A stretch of 14,644 nucleotides of DNA, from NCBI GenBank assembly GCA_021162505.1, contig JAGGYO010000266.1:1-14644 (forward strand), written 5' to 3'. The DNA is from a bacterium. GTDB taxonomy: Bacteria > AUK180. The position numbers were made by a program, and so were the translations under genes. Of the stretch, positions 1-6,250 are shown in pieces. The stretch's first letter is position 1. Every line of letters starts with the position of its first letter. The notes beneath the pieces were generated by a model. The model ran no database searches. It saw only the letters and a program-made list of their open reading frames with translations, and was not told the origin of the DNA.

Positions 1-54
1 AAAAATCAGGGACGGTGTAGTTTAAAGTTGCAAAATTGAAATAGGGAAATACTG

Positions 55-86
55 TGGATTATCGGGTCAAGCACGATAATGACGGA
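55..86. repeat. Extragenic hairpin repeat element
   Basis: Seen: a 7-bp perfect stem, ATTATCG (58-64) and CGATAAT (74-80), around a 9-nt loop GGTCAAGCA. The flanks TGGATT and AATGACGG give it the look of the short palindromic elements scattered between genes in many bacteria. A diverged inverted relative lies at about 6050-6078 and a looser direct relative at about 6013-6040. There is no coding potential. I infer a dispersed non-coding repeat rather than a regulatory site. Confidence 0.45.
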
Positions 87-123
87 ATTAGTTGATACCT
101 CTGTAGTCATTATATTTTTTTTT
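76..123 (+). terminator. Possible intrinsic terminator for a gene left of the window
   Basis: ATAATGAC (76-83) can pair with GTCATTAT (106-113) over 8 bp, and a run of nine T follows at 115-123. This is the arrangement of a plus-strand intrinsic terminator. The stem is A+T-rich and the loop is long (22 nt), so it would be weak. It would serve a plus-strand gene ending before base 1 and converging on the methyltransferase at 157. No equivalent T-tract is seen for the minus strand, so the end of the yebC-ruv operon transcript is not visible here. Confidence 0.3.
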
Positions 124-156
124 ACTTAGTCCTGAAAACTGAATACTAAATACTGT

Positions 157-876
157 TTACTTTTTCTGTGCCCAGATAAGATAGCGGGAGGGTTTACTTT
201 TAAAAAAGAAAAGAGGCATAACATTTTTTACTGTGAAACCGTTTTGCTCCAATTTCTCCACTAAAAATTTTGTTGAATATCCCCTTTCAACGAATTTTTC
301 TGAAACAATACCTTTATCCGATTTTATCTTTAATGATATATTCAATAATTGTTTTCTCCCATCCCAAGAGGAGGTCCAAAAAATATTAAAATCGTCATGA
401 TATTCAATAAAACGATCATTTCCCCACATTCTTTTCATCCCCCAAAGAGAAAGGATATCAAGGAGAAATTCACCTCTTGGCAATAGAGCGCTATTGATCT
501 TTTTAAAAAGAACTGATATATTTTGAGGTTCAATAATATGATTAATAACATCAAAGAACATCGTAACATAATCAAATTCTTCGCCATAATCAATATTCAT
601 AAAATCTTTATTTATAAACTGTACATTCTTTAATTTCATTTCCTTGGCATATCCATTGGCATATTTAAGCATCTCTTTGCTTTGGTCTATACCGACTGAG
701 AACATACCTTTGGATGCGAAATAATTTGGGAAAAAACCCGTTCCGGTACCAAGATCAAGGAGTTTTTTCTCGCCTGAGGTTAATATCTTATCTGCAAGAT
801 ACTTATTTAGTATCTTATAAAAATTTTTATTAACAAAACGGTCATAATAGGGCGCTATCTTAGCATAGCTTTTCAA
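157..876 (-). CDS. Class I SAM-dependent methyltransferase (last gene of the ruv operon)
   Basis: A 239-residue cytoplasmic protein with a Rossmann-type methyltransferase fold. SAM-binding motif I is LLDLGTGTGFF (residues 39-49). The acidic residue ending beta-2 is D64 (VGIDQS), followed by KDFMNID at 90-96 and the beta-4 stretch FDYVTMFFDVINHI from 101. The N-terminal YAKIAPYYDRF segment is common in small-molecule methyltransferases of the UbiE/Tam-like group, but the substrate cannot be read from the sequence. The start is TTG (876-874), overlapping the ruvB stop as TTGA, with AAAGG six bases upstream; no better ATG exists nearby. It is the promoter-distal gene of the yebC-ruv operon, so co-expression is likely. 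A functional link with Holliday-junction processing is not shown. Confidence 0.85.
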   Translation of the reverse strand: MKSYAKIAPYYDRFVNKNFYKILNKYLADKILTSGEKKLLDLGTGTGFFPNYFASKGMFSVGIDQSKEMLKYANGYAKEMKLKNVQFINKDFMNIDYGEEFDYVTMFFDVINHIIEPQNISVLFKKINSALLPRGEFLLDILSLWGMKRMWGNDRFIEYHDDFNIFWTSSWDGRKQLLNISLKIKSDKGIVSEKFVERGYSTKFLVEKLEQNGFTVKNVMPLFFFKSKPSRYLIWAQKK

Positions 877-1889
877 AACAAACCTTTCTCATCATAGCCC
901 TTATATTTTAAATATTTTAATGCAGTATTAGTAATGACCCTGCCTCTTTGCGTTCTTTTAATAAATCCAATCTGTATCAAATAGGGCTCATGCACATCTT
1001 CAATGGTTTCCTTTGCTTCTTGAATAGCAATAGAAATTGTTTCAATTCCTACCGGTCCGCCATTATATTTTTCAATTATAATTTTCAGTATTTCTTTATC
1101 CACCTCGTCAAGGCCCATTTCATCTATCTTTAATTTATCCAGAGCATACTTTGTTATTTTGAGGTCAATATTACCATCTCCCTTTATCTGGGCATAATCT
1201 CTAACTCTTTTTAACATTCTAATGGCAATTCGTGGTGTTCCCCTTGACCTTTTTGAAATTTCATAAGAAGCATCTTTATCAATTTTTATTGAAAGGACTC
1301 CTGAATCTCTTAAAATGATCTCTGCCAGATCGTTTTCATTATAGAAATTCAACCTATGTATTATTCCGAATCTGGCTCTTAAGGGGGATGTCATCATCCC
1401 GGCTCTTGTCGTTGCTCCGATCATTGTAAATTTAGGAATGTCCAAGCGAATGGTCTTTGCCGATGGACCCTGCCCGATAATTATATCAAGAGCGAAATCT
1501 TCCATGGCAGGATAGAGGGTTTCTTCAACCGATCTGTTCAAACGGTGGATCTCATCAATAAACAGTATGTCGTGATCTTCAAGATTTGATAATATGGAAG
1601 CAATATCTTTTTTTCTTTCTAAGGCGGGACCTGTTGTAGTATGAACATTGACACCCAACTCGCTGGCAATAATATGCGCTAAGGTTGTTTTACCCAATCC
1701 CGGAGGTCCATAAAAAAGAACATGATCTAATGCTTCTTTCCGTTTTTTTGTGGCTTGAATAGAAACCATTAGATGGTCAATAAGATCCTTTTGACCAATA
1801 AACCCTTGAAAAGAGAGAGGTCGCAGTGTCTTTTCGATCTCCTCTTCACCTAAAAATCTTTGAGGTTTGTTTATATCTTCACTTACCAC
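873..1889 (-). CDS. ruvB: Holliday junction branch migration ATPase RuvB
   Basis: The AAA+ motor of the RuvABC resolvasome; hexameric rings pump DNA through the RuvA-bound junction using ATP. At 338 residues it has the normal family length. Visible motifs are Walker A GPPGLGKTT (61-69), Walker B ILFIDEIHRL (108-117), the sensor 1 region MIGATTRAG (156-164), the arginine-finger segment SPLRARFG (168-175) and sensor 2 RGTPRIA (216-222). The C-terminal winged helix carries GGPVGIETI and TQRGRV. Translation starts at GTG (1889-1887), 11 bases inside the end of ruvA; AAGGG about nine bases upstream can act as SD. The N-terminus matches RuvB (LRPxxFxxFIGQ), supporting this start. Its neighbours are ruvA upstream and a methyltransferase downstream. 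Confidence 0.98.
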   Translation of the reverse strand: MVSEDINKPQRFLGEEEIEKTLRPLSFQGFIGQKDLIDHLMVSIQATKKRKEALDHVLFYGPPGLGKTTLAHIIASELGVNVHTTTGPALERKKDIASILSNLEDHDILFIDEIHRLNRSVEETLYPAMEDFALDIIIGQGPSAKTIRLDIPKFTMIGATTRAGMMTSPLRARFGIIHRLNFYNENDLAEIILRDSGVLSIKIDKDASYEISKRSRGTPRIAIRMLKRVRDYAQIKGDGNIDLKITKYALDKLKIDEMGLDEVDKEILKIIIEKYNGGPVGIETISIAIQEAKETIEDVHEPYLIQIGFIKRTQRGRVITNTALKYLKYKGYDEKGLF

Positions 1890-2454
1890 CTTTCAACACC
1901 CTTTTTATTATAACTTCAACACTCATTGACGGATCTTCTTTTTCCAATTTAAATAATTGTTCCTCCAAATAAGCATTATTGAATCCCATTGATAGAAGTC
2001 CTTCTTTTGCATCTGAAAAATTCTTTCCAAAAATAATATTTTCTGTCTTTTTTATAACAAGTTTGCCGGCTAATTCAAGTATAATCCTGCTGGCGGATTT
2101 TTTGCCGATACCCGGAACCTTGATCAATGAGTTTATATCTTCATTTTCCACAATAGTAAGTAATTTATCATAGGTAAAAATATTCAATATAGCAATAGCG
2201 GTCCTTGGACCTATGGAAGATATGGATATTAAGATCTTGAATGCCTCTCTCTCTTTTTCATTGAGGAAACCGTAAAGTTCCATTCCGTCATCTTTTACTT
2301 TAAAATATGTATACAGTGTAACTTTTTCGTCAGATCTTAAATTCCTCAATACCAGATCAGTGGAAAATACTTCAAGAACAATACCTGAACCGGTATCTAA
2401 ATATACGCTTTTTAATGTTTTCTTTATTACCGTGCCTATGACCTGAACGATCAT
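1879..2454 (-). CDS. ruvA: Holliday junction DNA-binding protein RuvA
   Basis: RuvA tetramers bind the four-way junction and load RuvB rings. I take the start at ATG 2454-2452, giving about 191 residues and the usual RuvA N-terminus (MIVQVIGTV). The frame is open 12 codons further upstream, but those codons lie inside ruvC and match no RuvA. AAAGG sits seven bases before the chosen ATG, and the ATG overlaps the ruvC stop as ATGA. The N-terminal OB fold is followed by two helix-hairpin-helix motifs, ISSIGPRTAIAIL and VPGIGKKSASRI, then a linker and the C-terminal RuvB-binding domain (MGFNNAYLEEQL). It overlaps ruvB by 11 bases, so translational coupling is likely. Confidence 0.97.
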   Translation of the reverse strand: MIVQVIGTVIKKTLKSVYLDTGSGIVLEVFSTDLVLRNLRSDEKVTLYTYFKVKDDGMELYGFLNEKEREAFKILISISSIGPRTAIAILNIFTYDKLLTIVENEDINSLIKVPGIGKKSASRIILELAGKLVIKKTENIIFGKNFSDAKEGLLSMGFNNAYLEEQLFKLEKEDPSMSVEVIIKRVLKGGK

Positions 2455-2936
2455 TTTAATACCTTTATTTTTCGTGAATAGATATGGCATAAAGCGGCAG
2501 CTACGGCATCTGCGGCATCATCGGGTTTGGGTATCTTCTCCAGCCCCAGGATCCTTTTCACCATTTCCTGCACCTGTTTCTTGCCTGCTCGTCCATAACC
2601 TGTTACAGCGATCTTTATTTGATTCGGGTTATAAGAAAATATGGGAATATTGCTCATTGCAGCTAAAAGCAGCACAACGCCGCGAGCTTGACCAACTTGA
2701 AATGCGGTCTTTTGATTATTGGTAAAATAAAGACTTTCTACGGACATTTCATCCGGCATAAATTTTTTCATCAATGCAGTCAATTCATTATATATTAAAT
2801 GTAATCTGACTTCTTCCTTTTCATCTTTCTCCGTAGTAAGAACACCGTATTCAAGTGGAATAACTTTGCTACTCTTTTTTTCTAAAAAAGCATAGCCCAA
2901 TATGGCAACACCCGGATCAATTCCAAGGACGATCAT
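2451..2936 (-). CDS. ruvC: Crossover junction endodeoxyribonuclease RuvC
   Basis: The resolvase that nicks two strands of a Holliday junction symmetrically. It has 161 residues, near the family norm. The four acidic metal ligands of the RNase H-like fold are visible: D7 (GIDPG), E67 (SVESLYF), and D140 and D143 in KPDDAADAVAAALCH. The conserved NNQKTAFQVGQARGV stretch follows E67. The ATG directly follows the stop of the upstream EF-G-like gene (TAAATG), and I see no convincing SD before it, so expression probably depends on translation of the preceding gene. The order ruvC-ruvA-ruvB after yebC is a widespread bacterial arrangement; the gene inserted between yebC and ruvC is the unusual part. 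Confidence 0.97.
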   Translation of the reverse strand: MIVLGIDPGVAILGYAFLEKKSSKVIPLEYGVLTTEKDEKEEVRLHLIYNELTALMKKFMPDEMSVESLYFTNNQKTAFQVGQARGVVLLLAAMSNIPIFSYNPNQIKIAVTGYGRAGKKQVQEMVKRILGLEKIPKPDDAADAVAAALCHIYSRKIKVLK

Positions 2937-5006
2937 TTAATTTTGTTCGTCTCGCTTTTTCTTTTCCTCAATGATCTTCTGTGCAATATTTTGAGGAATT
3001 GTTTCATAGTTGGAAAACTTCATTGTATAGAATCCTCTACCACTGGTCATACTTTTTAATGTATTGATATAGGTAAACATTTCAGCAAGTGGCACCCTTG
3101 CAGTAACGAGTGTCTTTCCGGCCTTTTTCTGATCCGTTCCGACGATTCTTCCTCTTCTACCGGAAAGGTCGCCCATAATATCTCCCAAATAATCATCAGG
3201 AACTGTTATAAAAAATTCATATATAGGCTCAAGAAGCTTCATTCCTGCTTCACCGCAAGCGGATTTAAAACCTAATGATCCGGCGATCTGAAAAGCCATA
3301 TCAGACGAATCCACGGGATGATAAGAACCATCATATAGTTTTGCTTTAACATTAACTACGGGATAACCTGCAAGGATTCCGGAGGATAATGCACCACGAA
3401 TACCTTTCTCTACGGATGGAATAAAATTCTTAGGAATAACTCCGCCAACAATAGCATCAATGAATTCAAATTCTTTATCCGAAGGTTCAACCTTTATCCA
3501 TGTATCACCAAACTGTCCTTTGCCACCAGTTTGTTTTTTATATCTTCCTCTTGCTTCGGCAGATTTTGTAATAGTTTCTCTATATGGAACTTTGGGTTTT
3601 TCAGTATCTAATTCTACTTTAAATTTTCTTTTTAATTTCTCTAAAATAATGCTAATATGAATGTCTCCCATACCCGAAAGAATGAAATCACCAAACTCTT
3701 TATCCATAAAAAATTTAAAAGAGGGATCTTCATGATTCAGCTTCTTAAGTGCAGTTCCCACCTTCTCCTGATCTTCTTTTGATTTAGGTATTATTGCAAT
3801 TGAATAAATAGGTTCGGGATATTCTATTTTTGGAACTTCAATAAGATTTCCCTTTTTAGCGATCAAATCCTTTGTCTGGGTATTTTTTAATTTAACAAAG
3901 GCTACAATATCGCCGGCACTGGTTTCTGAAAGTTCTTCCTTTTTTTCTCCCAGCAATTGAAAAATTTGTCCGGCTTTTTCAGAGGAATCTTTTGTAATAT
4001 TATAAAATTCATTGCCACCTATTATATTTCCCGATATGATCTTAATGGAAATAACATCTCCTAAATGAGGATCCGACATTGTTTTAAAAACAATTCCTGT
4101 AAGTGTTTCGTCCTTTGTTCTTTTGATTTTTACTTTTTCACCTTTTAATTCGCCTTCAATTTCTGGGAAATCACTATATTTAGGGAAATATTTAGAAACA
4201 ATTTCAGTTAAAACATCAACACCGATATTTTTTATTGCCGATGTTACAAAAAGCGGTCTGAATTTGTTATTTACAAGACCGATCTTCAAGCCCTTTACAA
4301 TATCTTCTTCTGATAATTCCATGGTCTCTAAATATTTATCCGTGAGCTCGTCAGATGCCTCTGCAATAGCTTCGATCATACTTTCTCTATATGTTTCGGC
4401 ATAATCTTTTAGAGCTGCCGGTATCTCTTCGGCATTCAACTTTCCATCACTTGCAGTGTACATCTTATTATCCAATAAATTGATAACGCCTTTGAAATCA
4501 CCTTTTTCCCCCACCGGAATGGTTACCGGAACGATAGCGAGATTGGAATAGGATTTTATATCCGTAAAGGCTTTTTTGAAATCCGAATTTTCTTTATCTA
4601 ACCCGTTCAATATCATAAATGACGGTTTCTTGTACTCTTCGATTAATTCCAAACTTTTCTCAAAACCTACTTCTATGGGCGATCCAGGGTTTACAAATAA
4701 TGCAGCGATATCGCAAGTATAAATGCCTGAAATAATTTCTCCCAAGAAATCTAAGAATCCGGGGCTATCCAAAACATTGATCAAAATGTCATTAAAAATA
4801 CCATATCCCATTGCAAGATTGATCGATTGCTTTTTTGTTTTTTCTTCAGCGGTAAAATCAAGGGTTGTATTTCCTTCGGTAGTATTACCGATTCTGTTCT
4901 TTAATCCTGCATTATAAAATATTGCCTCACCAAGTGATGTTTTTCCGGTTGAATTATGTCCGAAAAAGCCGATCGTTATCTTTTTATCTGGTGAAAAATT
5001 ATTCAT
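2937..5006 (-). CDS. EF-G-like translation GTPase paralogue (EF-G2 / FusA2 type)
   Basis: A 689-residue protein with the full five-domain layout of elongation factor G: G domain (about 1-265), domain II (about 285-375), III (about 385-460), IV (about 465-590, with KQTGGKGQFGD and the SYHPVDSSDMAF stretch) and V (about 595-680, with GDLSGRRGRI). The P-loop is GHNSTGKTS (16-24). Two G-domain motifs depart from canonical EF-G. Switch II reads DSPGF (80-84) instead of DTPGH, losing the catalytic histidine. G4 reads NGLD (134-137) instead of NKxD. This points to the EF-G-like paralogue family rather than the main translocase; its role is not established by sequence. The ATG abuts the yebC stop (TAGATG) and its SD, AGAGGAGGA, is encoded by the last yebC codons. 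Loss of GTPase activity is inference; the family assignment is firm. Confidence 0.9.
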   Translation of the reverse strand: MNNFSPDKKITIGFFGHNSTGKTSLGEAIFYNAGLKNRIGNTTEGNTTLDFTAEEKTKKQSINLAMGYGIFNDILINVLDSPGFLDFLGEIISGIYTCDIAALFVNPGSPIEVGFEKSLELIEEYKKPSFMILNGLDKENSDFKKAFTDIKSYSNLAIVPVTIPVGEKGDFKGVINLLDNKMYTASDGKLNAEEIPAALKDYAETYRESMIEAIAEASDELTDKYLETMELSEEDIVKGLKIGLVNNKFRPLFVTSAIKNIGVDVLTEIVSKYFPKYSDFPEIEGELKGEKVKIKRTKDETLTGIVFKTMSDPHLGDVISIKIISGNIIGGNEFYNITKDSSEKAGQIFQLLGEKKEELSETSAGDIVAFVKLKNTQTKDLIAKKGNLIEVPKIEYPEPIYSIAIIPKSKEDQEKVGTALKKLNHEDPSFKFFMDKEFGDFILSGMGDIHISIILEKLKRKFKVELDTEKPKVPYRETITKSAEARGRYKKQTGGKGQFGDTWIKVEPSDKEFEFIDAIVGGVIPKNFIPSVEKGIRGALSSGILAGYPVVNVKAKLYDGSYHPVDSSDMAFQIAGSLGFKSACGEAGMKLLEPIYEFFITVPDDYLGDIMGDLSGRRGRIVGTDQKKAGKTLVTARVPLAEMFTYINTLKSMTSGRGFYTMKFSNYETIPQNIAQKIIEEKKKRDEQN

Positions 5007-5750
5007 CTAATCCTCCTCTAAATTAATATCATCAGGGATGTCAAGATTTGAATAGACATTTTGAACATCTTCTTCGTCATCAAGAACATCTAAAAATTTT
5101 AATACTTTTTTTGTTTGTTCCGGTGTTAGTTTTACTGTATTTTGGGGTATATGGGTGATCTCTGCACTGTCCACCTCAACACCGGCTTTCTTTATAGCAT
5201 CATTTACAATGAAAAGATCCTTATAATCACAATATATATAATAACCGTCATCTTCCGTTTTAAGATCATCAGCGCCGGCTTCCATCGCTATTTCCATTAA
5301 AGAATCTTCATCAGTAATTTCCTTTTTTATGAAAAGTTGACCTTTCTTTTCAAAATTCCATGATACGCATCCCGTCTCCCCTAAATTACCACCATACTTT
5401 GTTAATAAATGCCTGATTGCCGCGGTAGTTCTGTTTTTATTATCCGTAATGGTTTGGATCAATAAGGCGATCCCGTGGGGGGCATAACCCTCGTATGAAA
5501 TTTCTTCAAAAATTACACCCGGTAATTCGCCGGTGCCTTTTTTTATTGCTTTTTCAATATTGTCCTTTGGCATATTGACAGCCTTTGCTTTTTCCAAAGC
5601 AGCTCGCAAGGATGGATTAGAATCCGGATCACCGCCATTTTTTGCGGTCATAGTAAGTTCTTTTGTTATCTTTGTGAAAACTTTACCTTTTTTCGCGTCA
5701 TTAGCAGCTTTTTTCCTCTTAATACTGCTCCATTTACTATGTCCTGACAT
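5007..5750 (-). CDS. yebC: YebC/PmpR/TACO1 family protein
   Basis: A 247-residue cytoplasmic protein with the family's signature N-terminus (MSGHSKWSSIKRKKAANDAKK begins at residue 1) and conserved blocks GKVFTKITKE, NPSLRAALEKAK, NMPKDNIEKAIKKG, YEGYAPHGIA and NKNRTTAAIRH. Members were first annotated as transcription regulators. More recent work links YebC-type proteins and mitochondrial TACO1 to relief of ribosome stalling, notably at proline runs. The C-terminus is unusually acidic (EDEEDVQN to NLEED). It starts at ATG 5750-5748 with a strong SD, AGGAGG, about seven bases upstream. It is the first gene of a six-gene operon, directly behind the promoter at 5778-5806, and its last codons contain the SD of the next gene. 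Confidence 0.96.
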   Translation of the reverse strand: MSGHSKWSSIKRKKAANDAKKGKVFTKITKELTMTAKNGGDPDSNPSLRAALEKAKAVNMPKDNIEKAIKKGTGELPGVIFEEISYEGYAPHGIALLIQTITDNKNRTTAAIRHLLTKYGGNLGETGCVSWNFEKKGQLFIKKEITDEDSLMEIAMEAGADDLKTEDDGYYIYCDYKDLFIVNDAIKKAGVEVDSAEITHIPQNTVKLTPEQTKKVLKFLDVLDDEEDVQNVYSNLDIPDDINLEED

Positions 5751-5777
5751 AATAAATCCTCCTAATTAAATTCACTT

Positions 5778-5806
5778 ATTTTACCAAATTTCCCACTTTT
5801 TTTCAA
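5778..5806 (-). promoter_or_regulatory. Sigma-70-type promoter of the yebC-ruv operon
   Basis: Read on the minus strand: -35 TTGAAA (5806-5801), a 17-bp spacer and -10 TAAAAT (5783-5778). Transcription would start near 5771, about 20 bases before the yebC ATG, leaving room for the SD. No other promoter-like sequence is obvious inside the operon, so the six genes probably share this one. Confidence 0.75.
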
Positions 5807-5828
5807 ATGGTATATGAAAACAATTTGT

Positions 5829-5846
5829 AATTCATACATATGAATT
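5829..5846. promoter_or_regulatory. 18-bp palindrome upstream of the yebC promoter
   Basis: AATTCATA and TATGAATT face each other across a CA centre, giving a perfect inverted repeat with 8-bp arms. Its centre is about 66 bases before the predicted yebC start of transcription, a position typical of an activator site for a dimeric helix-turn-helix protein. The regulator is unknown, and A+T-rich DNA produces palindromes by chance more readily, so this is a candidate operator only. Confidence 0.4.
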
Positions 5847-5920
5847 CATTAAAAAAATCCAAAATTAGAAGAAAAAAAATGGATGTTTCCCAACCTTTTC
5901 AGGGCTTCACTATGTTCGGT

Positions 5921-5944
5921 TCAATATGACGGAAATCATATTGA
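5921..5944. repeat. Perfect 9-bp stem hairpin
   Basis: TCAATATGA (5921-5929) and TCATATTGA (5936-5944) form a perfect 9-bp stem around the 6-nt loop CGGAAA. The T-poor flank (CAAAGG) argues against a terminator. The preceding GGGCTTCACTATGTTCGG has the flavour of dispersed extragenic repeats seen in other genomes; that comparison is from memory. Confidence 0.5.
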
Positions 5945-5950
5945 CAAAGG

Positions 5951-6010
5951 ACCACAGCACCTTTTCAAAGTGCTGGATAAACCACAGCACCTCAGGCATG
6001 TGCTGGAAAT
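5951..6010. repeat. Two tandem 30-bp hairpin units
   Basis: Two copies of a unit starting ACCACAGCACCT lie exactly 30 bp apart (5951-5980 and 5981-6010). Each contains CAGCAC and GTGCTG arms: 5955-5960 with 5970-5975, and 5985-5990 with 6000-6005. The arms are conserved while the 9-nt loops differ (CTTTTCAAA and CTCAGGCAT). With only two units and palindromic repeats it is not a CRISPR array. Confidence 0.65.
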
Positions 6011-6185
6011 ACTGGATTCCTAATCAGGTCATGAATGACATATTATTCTTGTAATCCTCGTGCTTAACACGGAGATCCGATTATTTGAAGTTTGGAATTT
6101 AGGGTTTGGGGTTTGAAGGATTTTTGACTTTCGAATGATCTATGAGATCCCTACGCAATTTCCAATTGCTCTGGATGACTTTGTC

Positions 6186-6215
6186 ACTTTCGACCTTTCA
6201 ACTTTCGACCTTTGA
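6186..6215. repeat. 15-bp tandem direct repeat before the sigma-54 promoter
   Basis: ACTTTCGACCTTT occurs at 6186-6198 and again at 6201-6213, each followed by CA or GA, so the period is 15 bp. A shorter ACTTTCGA occurs at 6127-6134. It ends nine bases before the -24 element, closer than enhancer sites for sigma-54 activators usually lie, so a simple extragenic repeat is as likely as a binding site. Confidence 0.5.
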
Positions 6216-6223
6216 CAGTATTC

Positions 6224-6239
6224 TGGCACAGAACTTGCC
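6224..6239 (+). promoter_or_regulatory. Sigma-54 (RpoN) promoter of the VIT/VWA gene
   Basis: TGGCAC (6224-6229), five bases and TTGC (6235-6238) match the -24/-12 consensus TGGCAC-N5-TTGC with the exact required spacing between GG (6225-6226) and GC (6237-6238). Taking the C at 6238 as -12, transcription would begin at about 6250, 45 bases before the coding start. A TTGACA at 6212-6217 has no matching -10, so a sigma-70 reading is poorer. Use of this promoter would require RpoN and an AAA+ enhancer-binding activator encoded elsewhere. Confidence 0.75.
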
Positions 6240-6250
6240 ACCTTATAACC

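Larger units (their letters stand above)
5881..6215. repeat. Gene-free region packed with short extragenic palindromes and repeats
   Basis: This stretch between the yebC promoter region and the VIT/VWA promoter has no convincing gene. It holds, in order: a 9-bp stem/6-nt loop hairpin (5921-5944); two tandem 30-bp hairpin units (5951-6010); diverged relatives of the repeat at 55-86 in direct (6013-6040) and inverted (about 6050-6078) orientation; a T/G-rich low-complexity tract (6086-6125); a GCAATT-TCC-AATTGC hairpin (6155-6169); and a 15-bp direct repeat (6186-6215). None is followed by a T-run, so they do not look like terminators. The whole resembles a composite of dispersed extragenic elements. 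Confidence 0.6.

Noticed and set aside
2455..2490. Upstream ruvA start adding 12 residues
   Set aside because: The extension lies in ruvC coding sequence and matches no RuvA N-terminus; the internal ATG has an SD and an ATGA overlap with ruvC.
2474..2725. Plus-strand ORF of 83 codons antisense to ruvC
   Set aside because: It is the shadow of a conserved gene, with unusual composition and no SD; ruvC on the other strand is certain.
5951..6010. Regular 30-bp repeats as a mini CRISPR array
   Set aside because: Only two units, contiguous without spacers, each an internal hairpin, and no cas genes in the window.
6212..6240. Sigma-70 promoter using TTGACA at 6212
   Set aside because: No -10 hexamer lies at a suitable distance; the same DNA fits the sigma-54 consensus with exact spacing.
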